Assembly: GCF_000612545.2 (NCBI RefSeq) | Contig: NZ_CP097800.1 | Location: forward strand, 7,184,001-7,248,000 | Origin: Streptomyces sp. PCS3-D2 | Lineage (GTDB): Bacteria > Actinomycetota > Actinomycetes > Streptomycetales > Streptomycetaceae | Length of the DNA: 64,000 nucleotides | Direction of reading: 5' to 3' | In this document: positions 8,516 to 16,807 of the stretch, one piece after another | How positions within the stretch are numbered: the first letter of the stretch is position 1 | Layout: every line of letters begins with the position of its first letter | Notes under the pieces: model-generated | Told to the model about the DNA's origin: nothing | The model's input: only the letters and a program-made list of their open reading frames with translations | The model's database searches: none | Program-made: the position numbers and the translations under genes

Positions 8516-10030
8516 TCAGCCGGTGCAGGTGATCGAGAACGGCACAGGGCGGGAGAGGACCCGGGCGGGGCTCTGGAGTTCCACCGCCATCCCCGTGGTC
8601 AGGGTGCCCGTCTTCGCGTAGGCCGCCAGGCGTACGGTGTCGCGTCCGGTCGGGTTGGCCTCGCCGCCGACGGACATGGTGCGCCACTGGGGGTCCACCA
8701 CCGAGCCGTCGCCGGACACCCAGCGGTAGGAGATCAGCGTGGGCTCGGACGCGCTGAACGTCGCGGTGAACGCCGGGGCCCGGCCCTCGGGAGTCGGGCA
8801 ACTGCCGCTGTAGGTCGTGTTCGTGCCCGTCACCGACATCCGTACGCCGGCACCCGCTGCGGCGGCGGTGCCGGCGCCACCGTCGTCGCGGGTGAGCGCG
8901 TGGGCCAGACCGCCGGCGACCAGCAGGCAGGCGGCCGCGCCGGCGGCGAAGGCCGCCGTCCGGCGTCGGCGCGGCGGGCCGGAATCCGCACGGGGCCCGG
9001 CGGGCGGCTCGGGCGCGTCCTGCCGCCCGGCGGACACCTCCTCCGGTGCGCGGGAGACGACGGTGGCCGTCGCCGAGGCCGTCCCTTCGGCGGTCTGCGC
9101 GGGGGCCGGGACGACGCGGGAGGAGGCCGTGGCGGCATCCGTCCCCTGCGCGATGTCCCGCAGGGCTGCGGCGACTTCGGCGGCGGGGGTCCGCTCCGAC
9201 GGCTCCTTGCGGAGCAGTCCGGCGATGACCGGGGTGAGCGGGCCGGCCCGCGTCGGCGACGGCGGCTCCTGTTCCACCACGGCCCGCAGGGTGCCCAGCA
9301 CGGTGTCCTGCCGGAACGGCGAGATCCCCTCCACGGTCGCGTACAGCATCACACCGAGGGACCACAGGTCGGACTCCGGGCCCGACGGACGGCCCAGTGC
9401 CCGTTCCGGCGGCAGGTATTCGGGGGATCCGACGACCTCGCCGGCCATGGTCAGGGCGGTGCTGCCCTCGACCGTCGCGATGCCGAAGTCGCCGAGCACC
9501 ACCCGCCCGTCCTCGGAGAGCAGCACGTTCGCCGGCTTGACGTCCCGGTGCTCGACCCCGACGGCGTGCGCGGCGCGCAGCGCGCCCAACACCTCCGCGC
9601 CGATGCGTGCGGCGTGCCGCGGGGCGAGCGGTCCCCCGGCACACAGCAGATCCGCCACCGACGGCCCGCGGATCAGTTCCATCACGATCCACGGCCGGTC
9701 GTCCTCCATGACCACGTCGTGAACCGTCACCACGTTGCGGCCGCCTATCCGGGCGGCCGCCCACGCCTCCCGCTCCAACCGACCGTACATCCGTGCGATG
9801 TCACCGGCCGGCAGGCCGGCCGGAACCCGCACCTCCTTGACGGCGACCTCCCGGTGCAGGGTCTCGTCGCGGGCCCGCCAGACGGTGCCCATGCCGCCTG
9901 CGCCGAGCCGGGACAGCAGCCGGTAGCGGTTCGCGATCAGCACGTCACCGCCCACCGCGCTCGCTGTCGGGGCGGCAGTGGCGGCCGTGAGTGCGGGCCC
10001 CGCCGGGGTCTCGGATTCCTCGTTGTGCAT
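8516..10030 (-). CDS. Receptor-type Ser/Thr protein kinase (PknB family)
   Basis: This is a 504-aa membrane kinase. The kinase domain covers about residues 35-290 with Gly-loop GAGGMG (43-48), catalytic Lys65 in EVAVKEV, HRDVKPANVLL and DFGIA. A Pro/Ala-rich juxtamembrane region leads to one membrane helix (FAAGAAACLLVAGGLAHAL). An extracellular segment of about 110 residues then looks beta-rich, with two Cys (SCPTPEG and ITCTG) that could pair. PASTA repeats are absent, so the sensor domain is of another type. The ATG at 10030 is preceded by GAGGGAGAA; the frame extends further upstream but begins MHNEES here with a good ribosome site. The kinase is transcribed away from the flavin hydroxylase gene. 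Confidence 0.9.
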   Translation of the reverse strand: MHNEESETPAGPALTAATAAPTASAVGGDVLIANRYRLLSRLGAGGMGTVWRARDETLHREVAVKEVRVPAGLPAGDIARMYGRLEREAWAAARIGGRNVVTVHDVVMEDDRPWIVMELIRGPSVADLLCAGGPLAPRHAARIGAEVLGALRAAHAVGVEHRDVKPANVLLSEDGRVVLGDFGIATVEGSTALTMAGEVVGSPEYLPPERALGRPSGPESDLWSLGVMLYATVEGISPFRQDTVLGTLRAVVEQEPPSPTRAGPLTPVIAGLLRKEPSERTPAAEVAAALRDIAQGTDAATASSRVVPAPAQTAEGTASATATVVSRAPEEVSAGRQDAPEPPAGPRADSGPPRRRRTAAFAAGAAACLLVAGGLAHALTRDDGGAGTAAAAGAGVRMSVTGTNTTYSGSCPTPEGRAPAFTATFSASEPTLISYRWVSGDGSVVDPQWRTMSVGGEANPTGRDTVRLAAYAKTGTLTTGMAVELQSPARVLSRPVPFSITCTG

Positions 10031-10341
10031 GGGGTGGTTCTCCCTCGTATCGCCGGCCGACGCGAACATCACGTACGGGCGCGGCGCCGGGTTCAGCGGA
10101 GCTCGGAATCCGTCGGGTGCCGGGCCGGGGCGATAGGCCGAACGGCCGGGCACACGGTGGGGCGTGCGCGAGAGCGCGCGTGCTTCCGTACGCCCGGCGC
10201 GTACCACCGGAAGGGCGTGGAATCCGGCCTGGGGGCCCGGATTTGCCGGGTGGCGACAGCCGTACCGATAGTCACTTTATTCCCGCCTTCGGATGGCTTG
10301 GGTAGGTCGGTGGATCTACGCGTGCTTATGCTTCAGCCGTT
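10031..10341. other. Divergent intergenic region, kinase / flavin hydroxylase
   Basis: These 311 bases separate two divergent genes. A TATGCT at 10327-10332 lies ten bases before the ATG of the hydroxylase, which has no ribosome-binding site. That layout fits a leaderless transcript, but I see no convincing -35 at the normal distance. The part next to the kinase contains the GAGGGAGAA ribosome site and nothing else I can name. Confidence 0.35.
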
Positions 10342-11565
10342 ATGACGGAACGTAACGACCCTCACACATCCTGTAGATCGGCCGACGTGGTGGTCCTCGG
10401 AGCGGGCCCCGCCGGGCTCGTACTCGGAGTCCTGCTGCACGCCGCCGGGATCGACTGCCTCATCCTTGAACGCGCCTCCCGCGCCCGGGTGCAGACGCGG
10501 GCCCGCGCCGGGTTCCTCGCCCCGAACACCGTGCGGATCCTGGACCGCCACGGCCTCGCCGGCGGCCTGCACCGCGACGGCCGCCGCCACGGCGCATGCG
10601 AGTTCCGCACGCAGGACGGCCGGTTCCGCCTCGACTACGGAACTCTCGGCCAAGGCGGTCGGCACCACGTCTACCCGCAGCAGAACCTGGTCACGGACCT
10701 GCTGACCCACTACCTCGACATCGGTGGACGCATCCGCTTCCACACCGACGCGCTCGCCGTGCACGACGCCGACAGCGCCCGGCCGTCCGTCACGACCCGT
10801 GAGCCCGACGGCCGTTCCATCCGGTGGAACGCCCGGTACGTCGCCGGCTGCGACGGCCGGCACGGGGCCGCCCGCCGCTCACTGCGGCCGGGCACCGCCC
10901 GCTACCACCACCACGACCACGGCGTGACCTGGCTCGGCCTGCTCGCCGAGACGCCGCCGAGCCTCGACGCCGTCGGATACGCGGTCCACGGCCGGGGCTT
11001 CGCCGGACACATGGCCCGCACCGCGGACGTCACCCGCTACTACCTCCAGTGGCAGCGCGGCGCGCCCGCCGACGCCTGGCCCGAGCAGCGCCTCTGGGAC
11101 GAGCTCGACCTCCGCATGCGCGCGGCGGACCACGGCCCGCTGCAACGGGGCCGACTCCTGGAACGCGGGGTCTTCGACCTGACCTGCGACGTCGTCGAAC
11201 CGCTGCGGCACGGTTCGCTGCTGCTGGCGGGCGACGCGGCGAGCCTGCTCGCCCCGGCCGCCGCGAAGGGCGCCAACCTCGCCGTCCTGGAGGCCGAGAT
11301 CTTGGCGGAAGCCCTCGCAGACGCCCTCCTGCGGGGGGACACCGCGGGACTCGACGCGTACTCGGACCGGTGCCTGGCGTACATCTGGCGGGCGCAGGAG
11401 TTCACCGGATGGATGACCCGCCTCCTGCACGCGCCACCCGAAGGGAGCCCGGGCGCCGGTGCCGGACCGCACTTCCAGGCCGGTCTCCAGCGCTCCCGGC
11501 TCAACTCGCTGCGCACGTCCCGCATCCACCAGGACTGGTTCGCCGAGAACTACGTCGGCGTGTGA
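10342..11565 (+). CDS. Flavin-dependent aromatic hydroxylase, p-hydroxybenzoate hydroxylase family
   Basis: This 407-aa group A flavin monooxygenase would hydroxylate a small aromatic acid using NAD(P)H and O2. It has GAGPAG (20-25) with ERASRARVQTRARAG after it, a region specific to PHBH-type enzymes. It also has the DG motif (GCDGRHGAARR) and the second FAD motif LLAGDAASLLAPAAAKGANLAV, in which PHBH also shows P-x-G-A-K-G. Length agrees with PobA (about 390-400). It may be 4-hydroxybenzoate 3-hydroxylase, or a paralogue acting on an aminobenzoate or carrier-bound aromatic. The methyltransferase 129 bases downstream on the same strand would be a natural next step. No regulator of the PobR type is adjacent. 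Confidence 0.88.
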   Translation: MTERNDPHTSCRSADVVVLGAGPAGLVLGVLLHAAGIDCLILERASRARVQTRARAGFLAPNTVRILDRHGLAGGLHRDGRRHGACEFRTQDGRFRLDYGTLGQGGRHHVYPQQNLVTDLLTHYLDIGGRIRFHTDALAVHDADSARPSVTTREPDGRSIRWNARYVAGCDGRHGAARRSLRPGTARYHHHDHGVTWLGLLAETPPSLDAVGYAVHGRGFAGHMARTADVTRYYLQWQRGAPADAWPEQRLWDELDLRMRAADHGPLQRGRLLERGVFDLTCDVVEPLRHGSLLLAGDAASLLAPAAAKGANLAVLEAEILAEALADALLRGDTAGLDAYSDRCLAYIWRAQEFTGWMTRLLHAPPEGSPGAGAGPHFQAGLQRSRLNSLRTSRIHQDWFAENYVGV

Positions 11566-11694
11566 CCCGCCGCGGCGCACCTCCCCGGTCCCCCCTCCCG
11601 CGCCCCCTCCCGCGCCGCCTCCCGTGACGCTCAGCCCTCCGCCTGCTTCGCCCTACCCTGCTCAGCCCCGTACCGGCCCGAGGACACCCCCACG

Positions 11695-13446
11695 ATGACG
11701 ACGACCCTGCCCGACAAAACGTTGCTTCCGGACGACGTCGCAGACCTGCGCGCGGCCGCCCGGTTCGTCCGCGAGCACGACAGCGCCGACCTGCTCCCGC
11801 TCCTCCTGCCCGGACTCGACGGGCCGGACCTCCGCGCGCTGGCCGGGCGCTGCCGGTTCGCCCACGCGGGGCTGCTGGTCTTTCCGCCCGACGTGGAAGG
11901 CCTCCGCGCCCAACTCGCCGCCTGCGAACTGGACATCGACACCCCGTCCCACCCGAGCGTGGTGGTCCGTGAACGGCTCGCCCGCCGCCACGGGCGCGAC
12001 CCGGCGGAGCTCGACGTCCGGATCCTGCGCCCCCCGGTGTACGGCTCCGCCGGGCAACGGCGCGCGGTCGAGGTGTTCGCCCTGACCGTGCCTCCGCATT
12101 CCGGCCTGGAAGGGATCGCCGCCCACGAACGCGCGCGCCGGCACGAGGCGCACCTCGCCTTCGAGATCGATCACCCGGAACCAGTGGCACTGCGGGGCCT
12201 GTGCGCGATCCTCGTCCGCCACGGCGCGAGGCCCGACGGCGGCGGCTACAACCCGCACGAGGACGGTACGGTCCTCTACTTCACCCTCCCCACCGAGGCG
12301 TCCTGCGCCTACGGGCGGCTGGAACTCTACGCCCGCGGTGACCACCGGGACACGCTCGCCCATCTGGACCGCCCGGACCGCTTCGGCCGCGCCCGTCCCG
12401 ATGCCCGACCGCCTGCCGAAACGCTCCTCCACCTGCTCACCGGCGCGTGGACGACCCAGGCACTGGCCGCCTTCGCCCGTCTGGGCCTGCCCGACGCCCT
12501 GCAGACCCGTACCGCGTCCCGCCCCGAGGACCTCGCCCGGCGGACGGGCGCGCAGCCCCGAAGCCTCGCCGTGCTGCTGCGCCACCTGGCCATGATCGGC
12601 GCCGTCGCCGAGGAGCGGGAGGGATTCCGCCTCACGGAACTCGGCGCTCTGCTGCGGGCGGACGCGCCCGGCTCGATGCGGCCACTGGCCCTGATGTACG
12701 GCGGCCCGTTCTACCGCTCCTTCGGCGGCCTCGACCACGCGGTGCGCACCGGACAGCCGGCCTTCGACCAGATCTTCGGGGAGAACCACTTCGACCACTT
12801 CGCCCGCGACCCCGAACTCGCTTCGCTCTTCGATCAGTCCATGGCGGCGAGCGCACGGATGTTCCAGCCGCTCCCCACCCACCCGGTCATCACAGCCGCC
12901 GCCCAGTCCCCCGAGCCCGCGACTGTCGTCGACGTCGCAGGCGGCAACGGAGAGCTCCTCGGCCGGATCCTCTCCGCTCACCCGCGCCTGCGCGGCGTCC
13001 TGCTGGAACGGCGGCACGCCGTCGAGGCCGCCCGCCGCCGGCTCGACGCCGGAGGCTGCGGAGCGCGCTGCGACTACCAGGTGGGCGACTTCGCCGACGT
13101 GCCGCCCGGCGGCGACGTCTACGTCCTCTCCCGCGTGCTGCACGACTGGGACGACGACCGCTGCCGGGCCATCCTGCGGCACTGCGCCCGTGCGATGCCC
13201 ACCCACGCCGACCTGCTCGTGGTGGAGCGCCTCCTGCCCGCCGACGGCTCGCCCTCCCTGGCCACCGCCTGGGACCTGCACATGCTGTGCAACGTCGGGG
13301 GGCGAGAACGCCGCGCCGACCACTACGCCCGCCTCCTGGCCGATGCCGGCCTCGAACTCGTCGGCCACAGCTCCCTGCCGCTGGACGCCCATGTGCTGCA
13401 CGCCCGCAGGGCGGCCGTACCGGATCCCGTCACCCGGCGGGGCTGA
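11695..13446 (+). CDS. SAM-dependent O-methyltransferase fused to a large N-terminal domain
   Basis: This is a 583-aa protein. Residues about 240-575 form a complete plant-caffeate-type O-methyltransferase: a dimerisation winged helix (LLHLLTGAWTTQALAAFARLGLPDAL), motif I DVAGGNGELL, and VLHDWDDDRCRAIL. Such enzymes are usually 330-350 aa. The first about 235 residues are extra. They contain a helical start (DDVADLRAAARFVREHDSADLLPLLLPG split over two segments) and a mixed region ending in a beta-rich part, and I recognise no family there. The ATG at 11695 follows GAGGA. Position behind the PHBH-like hydroxylase suggests methylation of the newly made phenol, an inference. A duplicated CCCCTCCCGCGCC-like stretch lies in the 129-base gap before it. 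Confidence 0.85.
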   Translation: MTTTLPDKTLLPDDVADLRAAARFVREHDSADLLPLLLPGLDGPDLRALAGRCRFAHAGLLVFPPDVEGLRAQLAACELDIDTPSHPSVVVRERLARRHGRDPAELDVRILRPPVYGSAGQRRAVEVFALTVPPHSGLEGIAAHERARRHEAHLAFEIDHPEPVALRGLCAILVRHGARPDGGGYNPHEDGTVLYFTLPTEASCAYGRLELYARGDHRDTLAHLDRPDRFGRARPDARPPAETLLHLLTGAWTTQALAAFARLGLPDALQTRTASRPEDLARRTGAQPRSLAVLLRHLAMIGAVAEEREGFRLTELGALLRADAPGSMRPLALMYGGPFYRSFGGLDHAVRTGQPAFDQIFGENHFDHFARDPELASLFDQSMAASARMFQPLPTHPVITAAAQSPEPATVVDVAGGNGELLGRILSAHPRLRGVLLERRHAVEAARRRLDAGGCGARCDYQVGDFADVPPGGDVYVLSRVLHDWDDDRCRAILRHCARAMPTHADLLVVERLLPADGSPSLATAWDLHMLCNVGGRERRADHYARLLADAGLELVGHSSLPLDAHVLHARRAAVPDPVTRRG

Positions 13447-13557
13447 GGCTGCGGCGCCGCGCGTACATCCGTCCCGTCTCCGCCTCGGTCCGCCGGCCCG
13501 GGACACGTCGGATCCACCTGGTGACCGACGCACCCCGGGGCCGCCGACCGGGCCCGG

Positions 13558-13965
13558 TCAGTCCAGGACGGCGGTGGCTTCGACCTCCACGAGGTGCTCG
13601 GGCACGTCCAGGGCCGCCACGCCCAGGAGCGTGGCCGGCGGGACCGGGGTGACCCCCAGCTTCGCGGCCGCCCGGGCGATCCCCTGCATCAGCCGGGGCA
13701 TCTTGTCGGGGGTCCAGTCGACGACGTGGACCGTCAGTTTCGCCACGTCCGCGAAGGAACCGCCGACCGCGGCCAGGGCGATGCCGACGTTGAGGTAGCA
13801 CTGCTCGACCTGTGCGGCGAGGTCGCCCGCGCCGACCGTCGCCCCGTCTTCGTCCCAGGACACCTGCCCTGCGACGAAGACGAGCTTCGACCCGGTCGCG
13901 ACCGACACCTGCCGGTAGGCGCCGATCTCCGGCAGTCCGGTGGGGTTCATCAGGGTGATGGCCAT
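13558..13965 (-). CDS. RidA/YjgF/UK114 family protein
   Basis: This 135-aa protein has the family fold signatures VFVAGQVSWDE, AQVEQCYLNVGIAL, VAKLTVHVVDW and a C-terminal VEVEATAVL. Archetypal RidA hydrolyses reactive enamines and imines. It needs an Arg in the segment corresponding to FPARS in E. coli; here the segment reads PVPPATLLGVAAL with no Arg, so it probably belongs to a Rid subgroup without classical deaminase activity. The ATG at 13965 has GAGAGGGA upstream. It is divergent from an HxlR regulator, which most likely controls it. A 14-bp palindrome GACCGGGCCCGGTC (13546-13559) covers the stop region. Confidence 0.9.
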   Translation of the reverse strand: MAITLMNPTGLPEIGAYRQVSVATGSKLVFVAGQVSWDEDGATVGAGDLAAQVEQCYLNVGIALAAVGGSFADVAKLTVHVVDWTPDKMPRLMQGIARAAAKLGVTPVPPATLLGVAALDVPEHLVEVEATAVLD

Positions 13966-13992
13966 GCCGTCCCTCTCTTTTGGCTCTCTTGT

Positions 13993-14007
13993 GGTTACTC
14001 AGGAACC
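13993..14007. promoter_or_regulatory. Candidate HxlR operator in the ridA / hxlR divergent region
   Basis: GGTT-N7-AACC sits in the 98 bases between the divergent RidA-like and HxlR genes. Short interrupted palindromes are typical HxlR targets. This is a by-eye call from one copy only. Confidence 0.4.
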
Positions 14008-14063
14008 GTAGGAGAGTGAACGCTGACGTGGAAGAACGCACTTTTCAGTGACGGGGGAACCTC

Positions 14064-14459
14064 ATGGTGACCAAGCAGTTCAGCGGCTCGCCGGACGAAG
14101 CGGACCTGCGGCGCGCGGACTCCCTGGCGCGGGAGATCTTCTCGGACGTCGCCAACAAGTGGGCGCTCCTGATCATCGAGGCCCTGGGGGAGCGGACCCT
14201 GCGCTTCAGCGAACTGCGCGACGACGTCGAGGGCATCAGCCACAAGATGCTCACCCAGAACCTGCGCATGCTGGAACGCAACGGTCTGATCGAGCGGACG
14301 GTGTACCCCGTGGTGCCGCCACGGGTGGAGTACGTGCTCACCGAACCGGGTCAGGCCCTGCGGGTGACGATCGACTCCCTGTGCGCGTGGACCCACCGCT
14401 ACCTCGGCCATATCGAGGCGGCCCGCCACCGCACGGACGGGGCCCAGGACGGCCGGTGA
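14064..14459 (+). CDS. HxlR family transcriptional regulator
   Basis: This 131-aa winged-helix protein shows the hallmarks of HxlR regulators: DVANKWALLIIEAL in helix 1, LRFSELRDDVEGISHKMLTQNLRMLERNGLIER across the recognition helices (two adjoining segments), and a beta wing with VVPPRVEYVLTEPGQAL. HxlR proteins often control a divergent oxidoreductase or small enzyme, here the RidA-like gene. It has no Cys, so direct thiol sensing of the YodB type is unlikely. The ATG at 14064 follows GGGGGA. Confidence 0.92.
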   Translation: MVTKQFSGSPDEADLRRADSLAREIFSDVANKWALLIIEALGERTLRFSELRDDVEGISHKMLTQNLRMLERNGLIERTVYPVVPPRVEYVLTEPGQALRVTIDSLCAWTHRYLGHIEAARHRTDGAQDGR

Positions 14460-14526
14460 TCGACTTCCCGGCCGGAGGACGCTCCGCGAAGATGAGGTGA
14501 GGGGATCCACCGGGAGGCTGAGGCGT

Positions 14527-14727
14527 GTGACCGCGGATTCAGAGGACGCACTCACCATCCGCGCCGTCGCCGAGCGGCTGATGAAGGCGCACCCGCAGGT
14601 CGACGCAGGCCTGGTGCAGAGCTCGGTACAGACCGCGTACGAGGAGCTCAAGTACGCGCGGGTGCGCACCTACCTGCCGGTACTGATGGAGCGCAGGGCG
14701 CGGGACCTGCTTCCTTCCGAGGAATAG
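14527..14727 (+). CDS. Small three-helix protein, phosphatase-N-terminal-like
   Basis: This 66-aa protein is all helical: LTIRAVAERLMKAHPQ, LVQSSVQTAYEELKYAR and TYLPVLMERRARDLL. This matches the three-helix bundle found at the N terminus of some actinobacterial low-molecular-weight phosphatase-like proteins and as free-standing small proteins. GTG at 14527 is preferred because GGGAGG ends 9 bases before it; an upstream ATG at 14497 has no such site. No function is established for the free form. Confidence 0.7.
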   Translation: MTADSEDALTIRAVAERLMKAHPQVDAGLVQSSVQTAYEELKYARVRTYLPVLMERRARDLLPSEE

Positions 14728-14765
14728 CGGCCACGGACGGCCGTGCGAGTGACAGGACGAACCCC

Positions 14766-15155
14766 ATGACCACCGAAAGCGCGCAGATCACAGCGGCCAC
14801 GGGGCACGGGTCGGCGGGCGCCCGGTCGCGGTGCCGGGGTGGCAGCTCCGGCCTCTCCCTCTGGTCCAGGGATTCGGTCCTGTCGATCGGGTCCGTCGGC
14901 TCGGTCCTGTCGATCGGATCGGTCGGCTCGGTGCTGTCCGTCGGCTCCGTGGGCTCCGCCCTCTCCGCGGCGTCCGCCGGATCCTCCCTCTCGCTGCTCT
15001 CGGCCGGGTCCTGGCTCAGCCTGGGCTCGGTACTGTCCGCGCGGTCCCGCTGGTCGGTGCTCGCCTGGCGCTCGCGCGGCGGTTTCCTGACCGCGGGGGC
15101 GGTCACCGCTGCCGCCCTGTACGCGCTGCACCGCCACGGCTGCGGAGACGCGTGA
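14766..15155 (+). CDS. Ser/Gly/Val repeat membrane protein
   Basis: This is a 129-aa protein of unknown function. Residues 37-91 are a nine-residue repeat of the form S-(I/V/A/L)-x-S-(V/A)-G-S-x-L, six rough copies with Ser at fixed intervals. Such regular small-residue spacing suggests a narrow beta-helix or stacked beta structure. One hydrophobic helix follows (FLTAGAVTAAALYAL, 107-121) and a short His/Cys tail. There is no signal peptide, so the repeat part may lie inside the membrane or the cytoplasm. It starts 38 bases after the three-helix gene and may share its transcript. Similar Ser-Gly repeat proteins occur in other actinobacteria, uncharacterised as far as I know. Confidence 0.7.
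   Translation: MTTESAQITAATGHGSAGARSRCRGGSSGLSLWSRDSVLSIGSVGSVLSIGSVGSVLSVGSVGSALSAASAGSSLSLLSAGSWLSLGSVLSARSRWSVLAWRSRGGFLTAGAVTAAALYALHRHGCGDA
14874..14954 (+). repeat. Three 27-bp coding tandem repeats
   Basis: Units at 14874-14900, 14901-14927 and 14928-14954 each begin TCGGT(C/G)CTGTC. They encode the best-conserved nine-residue repeats of the Ser/Gly protein, the first two differing at only two or three bases. This shows recent duplication or gene conversion. Confidence 0.8.
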
Positions 15156-15228
15156 GGTACGACGGGCGGGCGGGCGGGACGGGGCTCGGGCACTGCCTGC
15201 GCCCGCCGGGGCACCCGGACGGGTGATG

Positions 15229-16479
15229 TCAGGGGGTGCGGATACCGTCGCAGGCGATGGGCAGGTGTCGGGGGCCGCGCAGCACCGCGTTGCGGCGGTA
15301 CGGGGGCGGGTCCTCCAGCAGCCGGGGGTTGTCCAGGCGCCGGGCCAGCTCGCTCAGTGCCAGCTGGGCCTCCAGTCGGGCCAGCGGGGCGCCGAAGCAG
15401 CTGTGGATGCCGCTGCCGAGACCCAAGTGCTGGATGTCCTCGCGGTCGGGGTCGAAGCGGTCGGGGTTCTCGAATCGCTTCGGGTCGCGGTTGCCGGACG
15501 CCAGGACGAGGGAAACCGTGGCGCCTTTGGGAATGGTGACCCCCGCGACCTCGATGTCGGCGAGCGTACTGCGCCGCGGCAACATGTGCACGGGCGGTTC
15601 GTACCGCAGCAGCTCCTCCACGATCGGGACCGACAGGGCGGGGTCCTCGCGCAGCCGCTGCAGCACGTCCGGGTGACGCAGCAGGGTCAGCATCCCGTTC
15701 GTGATCAGGTTGACCGTGGTCTCGTGACCGGCGATCAGCAGCAGCGCCGCGGTACTGACGATCTCCAGCGTGCTCAGGGAACCGTCCGGTTCCTCGTCGA
15801 CGGCCGCCAGCTGGGACAGCATGTCCTCGCCCGGGTGTGTGCGGCGCTCCTCGATCAGCCCGCCCAGGTACATGCCGAGTTCCAGCTGGGCGGCGGACGC
15901 CTCCCTGCGGCGTTCGGCGGGGTCCGCGCCGGGTGCGGGGTCGAGGCTGGCGGCGATGGTGTCGGCCCAGACGTGGAAGCGCGACTCGTCCTCGTGCGGT
16001 ATGCCGAGCAGCCGGCAGATCACCGTCACGGGGAACGGGTAGGAGAAGTCTTCGACCAGGTCGATCCGGTCCGGGTTCCCGGAGGCGGCGATGCCGTCGA
16101 TGAGGCCGCCGACGATGCCGTCGAGCTCACCGCGCATGTCGTGGACCTTGTGCGGGGAGTGCGGGGGTCCGAAGGGACGGTTGGTGATGCGCCGCAGCCG
16201 GTCGTGGTCCGGGGGATCGAGCTTGAGGAAGACCGGAGGCAGGGCCGACTCGTCCCCTTCGTCCTGCGCCAGCGGATCGCTCGACGGCACGGTCAGGTTG
16301 TGGGGGTCGGAACTGATGCGCGGGTCGTGCAGCAGGCCGTGTATCTCGTGGTAGGTGCTCACGAGGTACGGCCCGTCCTCGTCGTGGAACACCGGTGTCT
16401 TGCGCAGTTCCTCGTACAGCGGGTAAGGGTCGGCGCGGTGGGAGTAGTCGACAATCTGCCGGAGCATGGCTCTGCCCAT
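15229..16479 (-). CDS. Cytochrome P450 (CYP105/107-type)
   Basis: This is a 416-aa soluble bacterial P450. It has I-helix LLIAGHETTVN, an ExxR in EELLRYEPP, and the heme loop GLGSGIHSCFGAPLAR with Cys361 as thiolate ligand. The usual Phe that opens the loop is replaced by Leu (HLGLGSG). The ATG at 16479 is chosen because ACGAGGACAT lies just upstream; the open frame continues about 60 codons further with no homology-like features. No ferredoxin gene is adjacent. It is monocistronic by spacing. The substrate cannot be predicted. Confidence 0.93.
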   Translation of the reverse strand: MGRAMLRQIVDYSHRADPYPLYEELRKTPVFHDEDGPYLVSTYHEIHGLLHDPRISSDPHNLTVPSSDPLAQDEGDESALPPVFLKLDPPDHDRLRRITNRPFGPPHSPHKVHDMRGELDGIVGGLIDGIAASGNPDRIDLVEDFSYPFPVTVICRLLGIPHEDESRFHVWADTIAASLDPAPGADPAERRREASAAQLELGMYLGGLIEERRTHPGEDMLSQLAAVDEEPDGSLSTLEIVSTAALLLIAGHETTVNLITNGMLTLLRHPDVLQRLREDPALSVPIVEELLRYEPPVHMLPRRSTLADIEVAGVTIPKGATVSLVLASGNRDPKRFENPDRFDPDREDIQHLGLGSGIHSCFGAPLARLEAQLALSELARRLDNPRLLEDPPPYRRNAVLRGPRHLPIACDGIRTP

Positions 16480-16807
16480 GGGATGTCCTCGTGCGGCTCG
16501 CGGGGTCGGGGCGTGGAACTGAGCGCGGGCTGGTGGCGCGCCCGGCGCGGCCTGGCGGAGCGGGTGGCTCCGGCCCTGAGTCGGCTTCCGCCGTCCGGTC
16601 CGCCCGCGTCCTGCTCGTCGGTCGACTCCGGGCCCGGTCCTACCCAGCATGCACAAAGGCCCCCGGTATCGCCTGCCGGGCGGGGGAGCCGCAGGTCACG
16701 CCCTCGTTCGGGCGGAGGGCGGAGGGCGGAGGGCGGAGGGCGGCGCGGCCCCGGGCCCCGGGAGCGCGGCGGGGCAGCGCCGGGCGAACAGGGGCCGGGG
16801 CACGGGC
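16480..16807. other. Intergenic region with heptanucleotide tandem repeat
   Basis: These 328 bases lie between the P450 and the subtilisin inhibitor gene. They hold four exact copies of GGAGGGC at 16714-16741 followed by a very GC-rich stretch with GGCCCCGGGCCCC. The latter may fold as the terminator of the inhibitor gene, which ends at 16808. I see no gene. Confidence 0.5.
16714..16741. repeat. GGAGGGC x4 tandem repeat
   Basis: Four perfect copies of a 7-bp unit, with partial copies on each side (16711-16713 and 16742-16744). It is non-coding and probably polymorphic by slippage. Confidence 0.85.
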
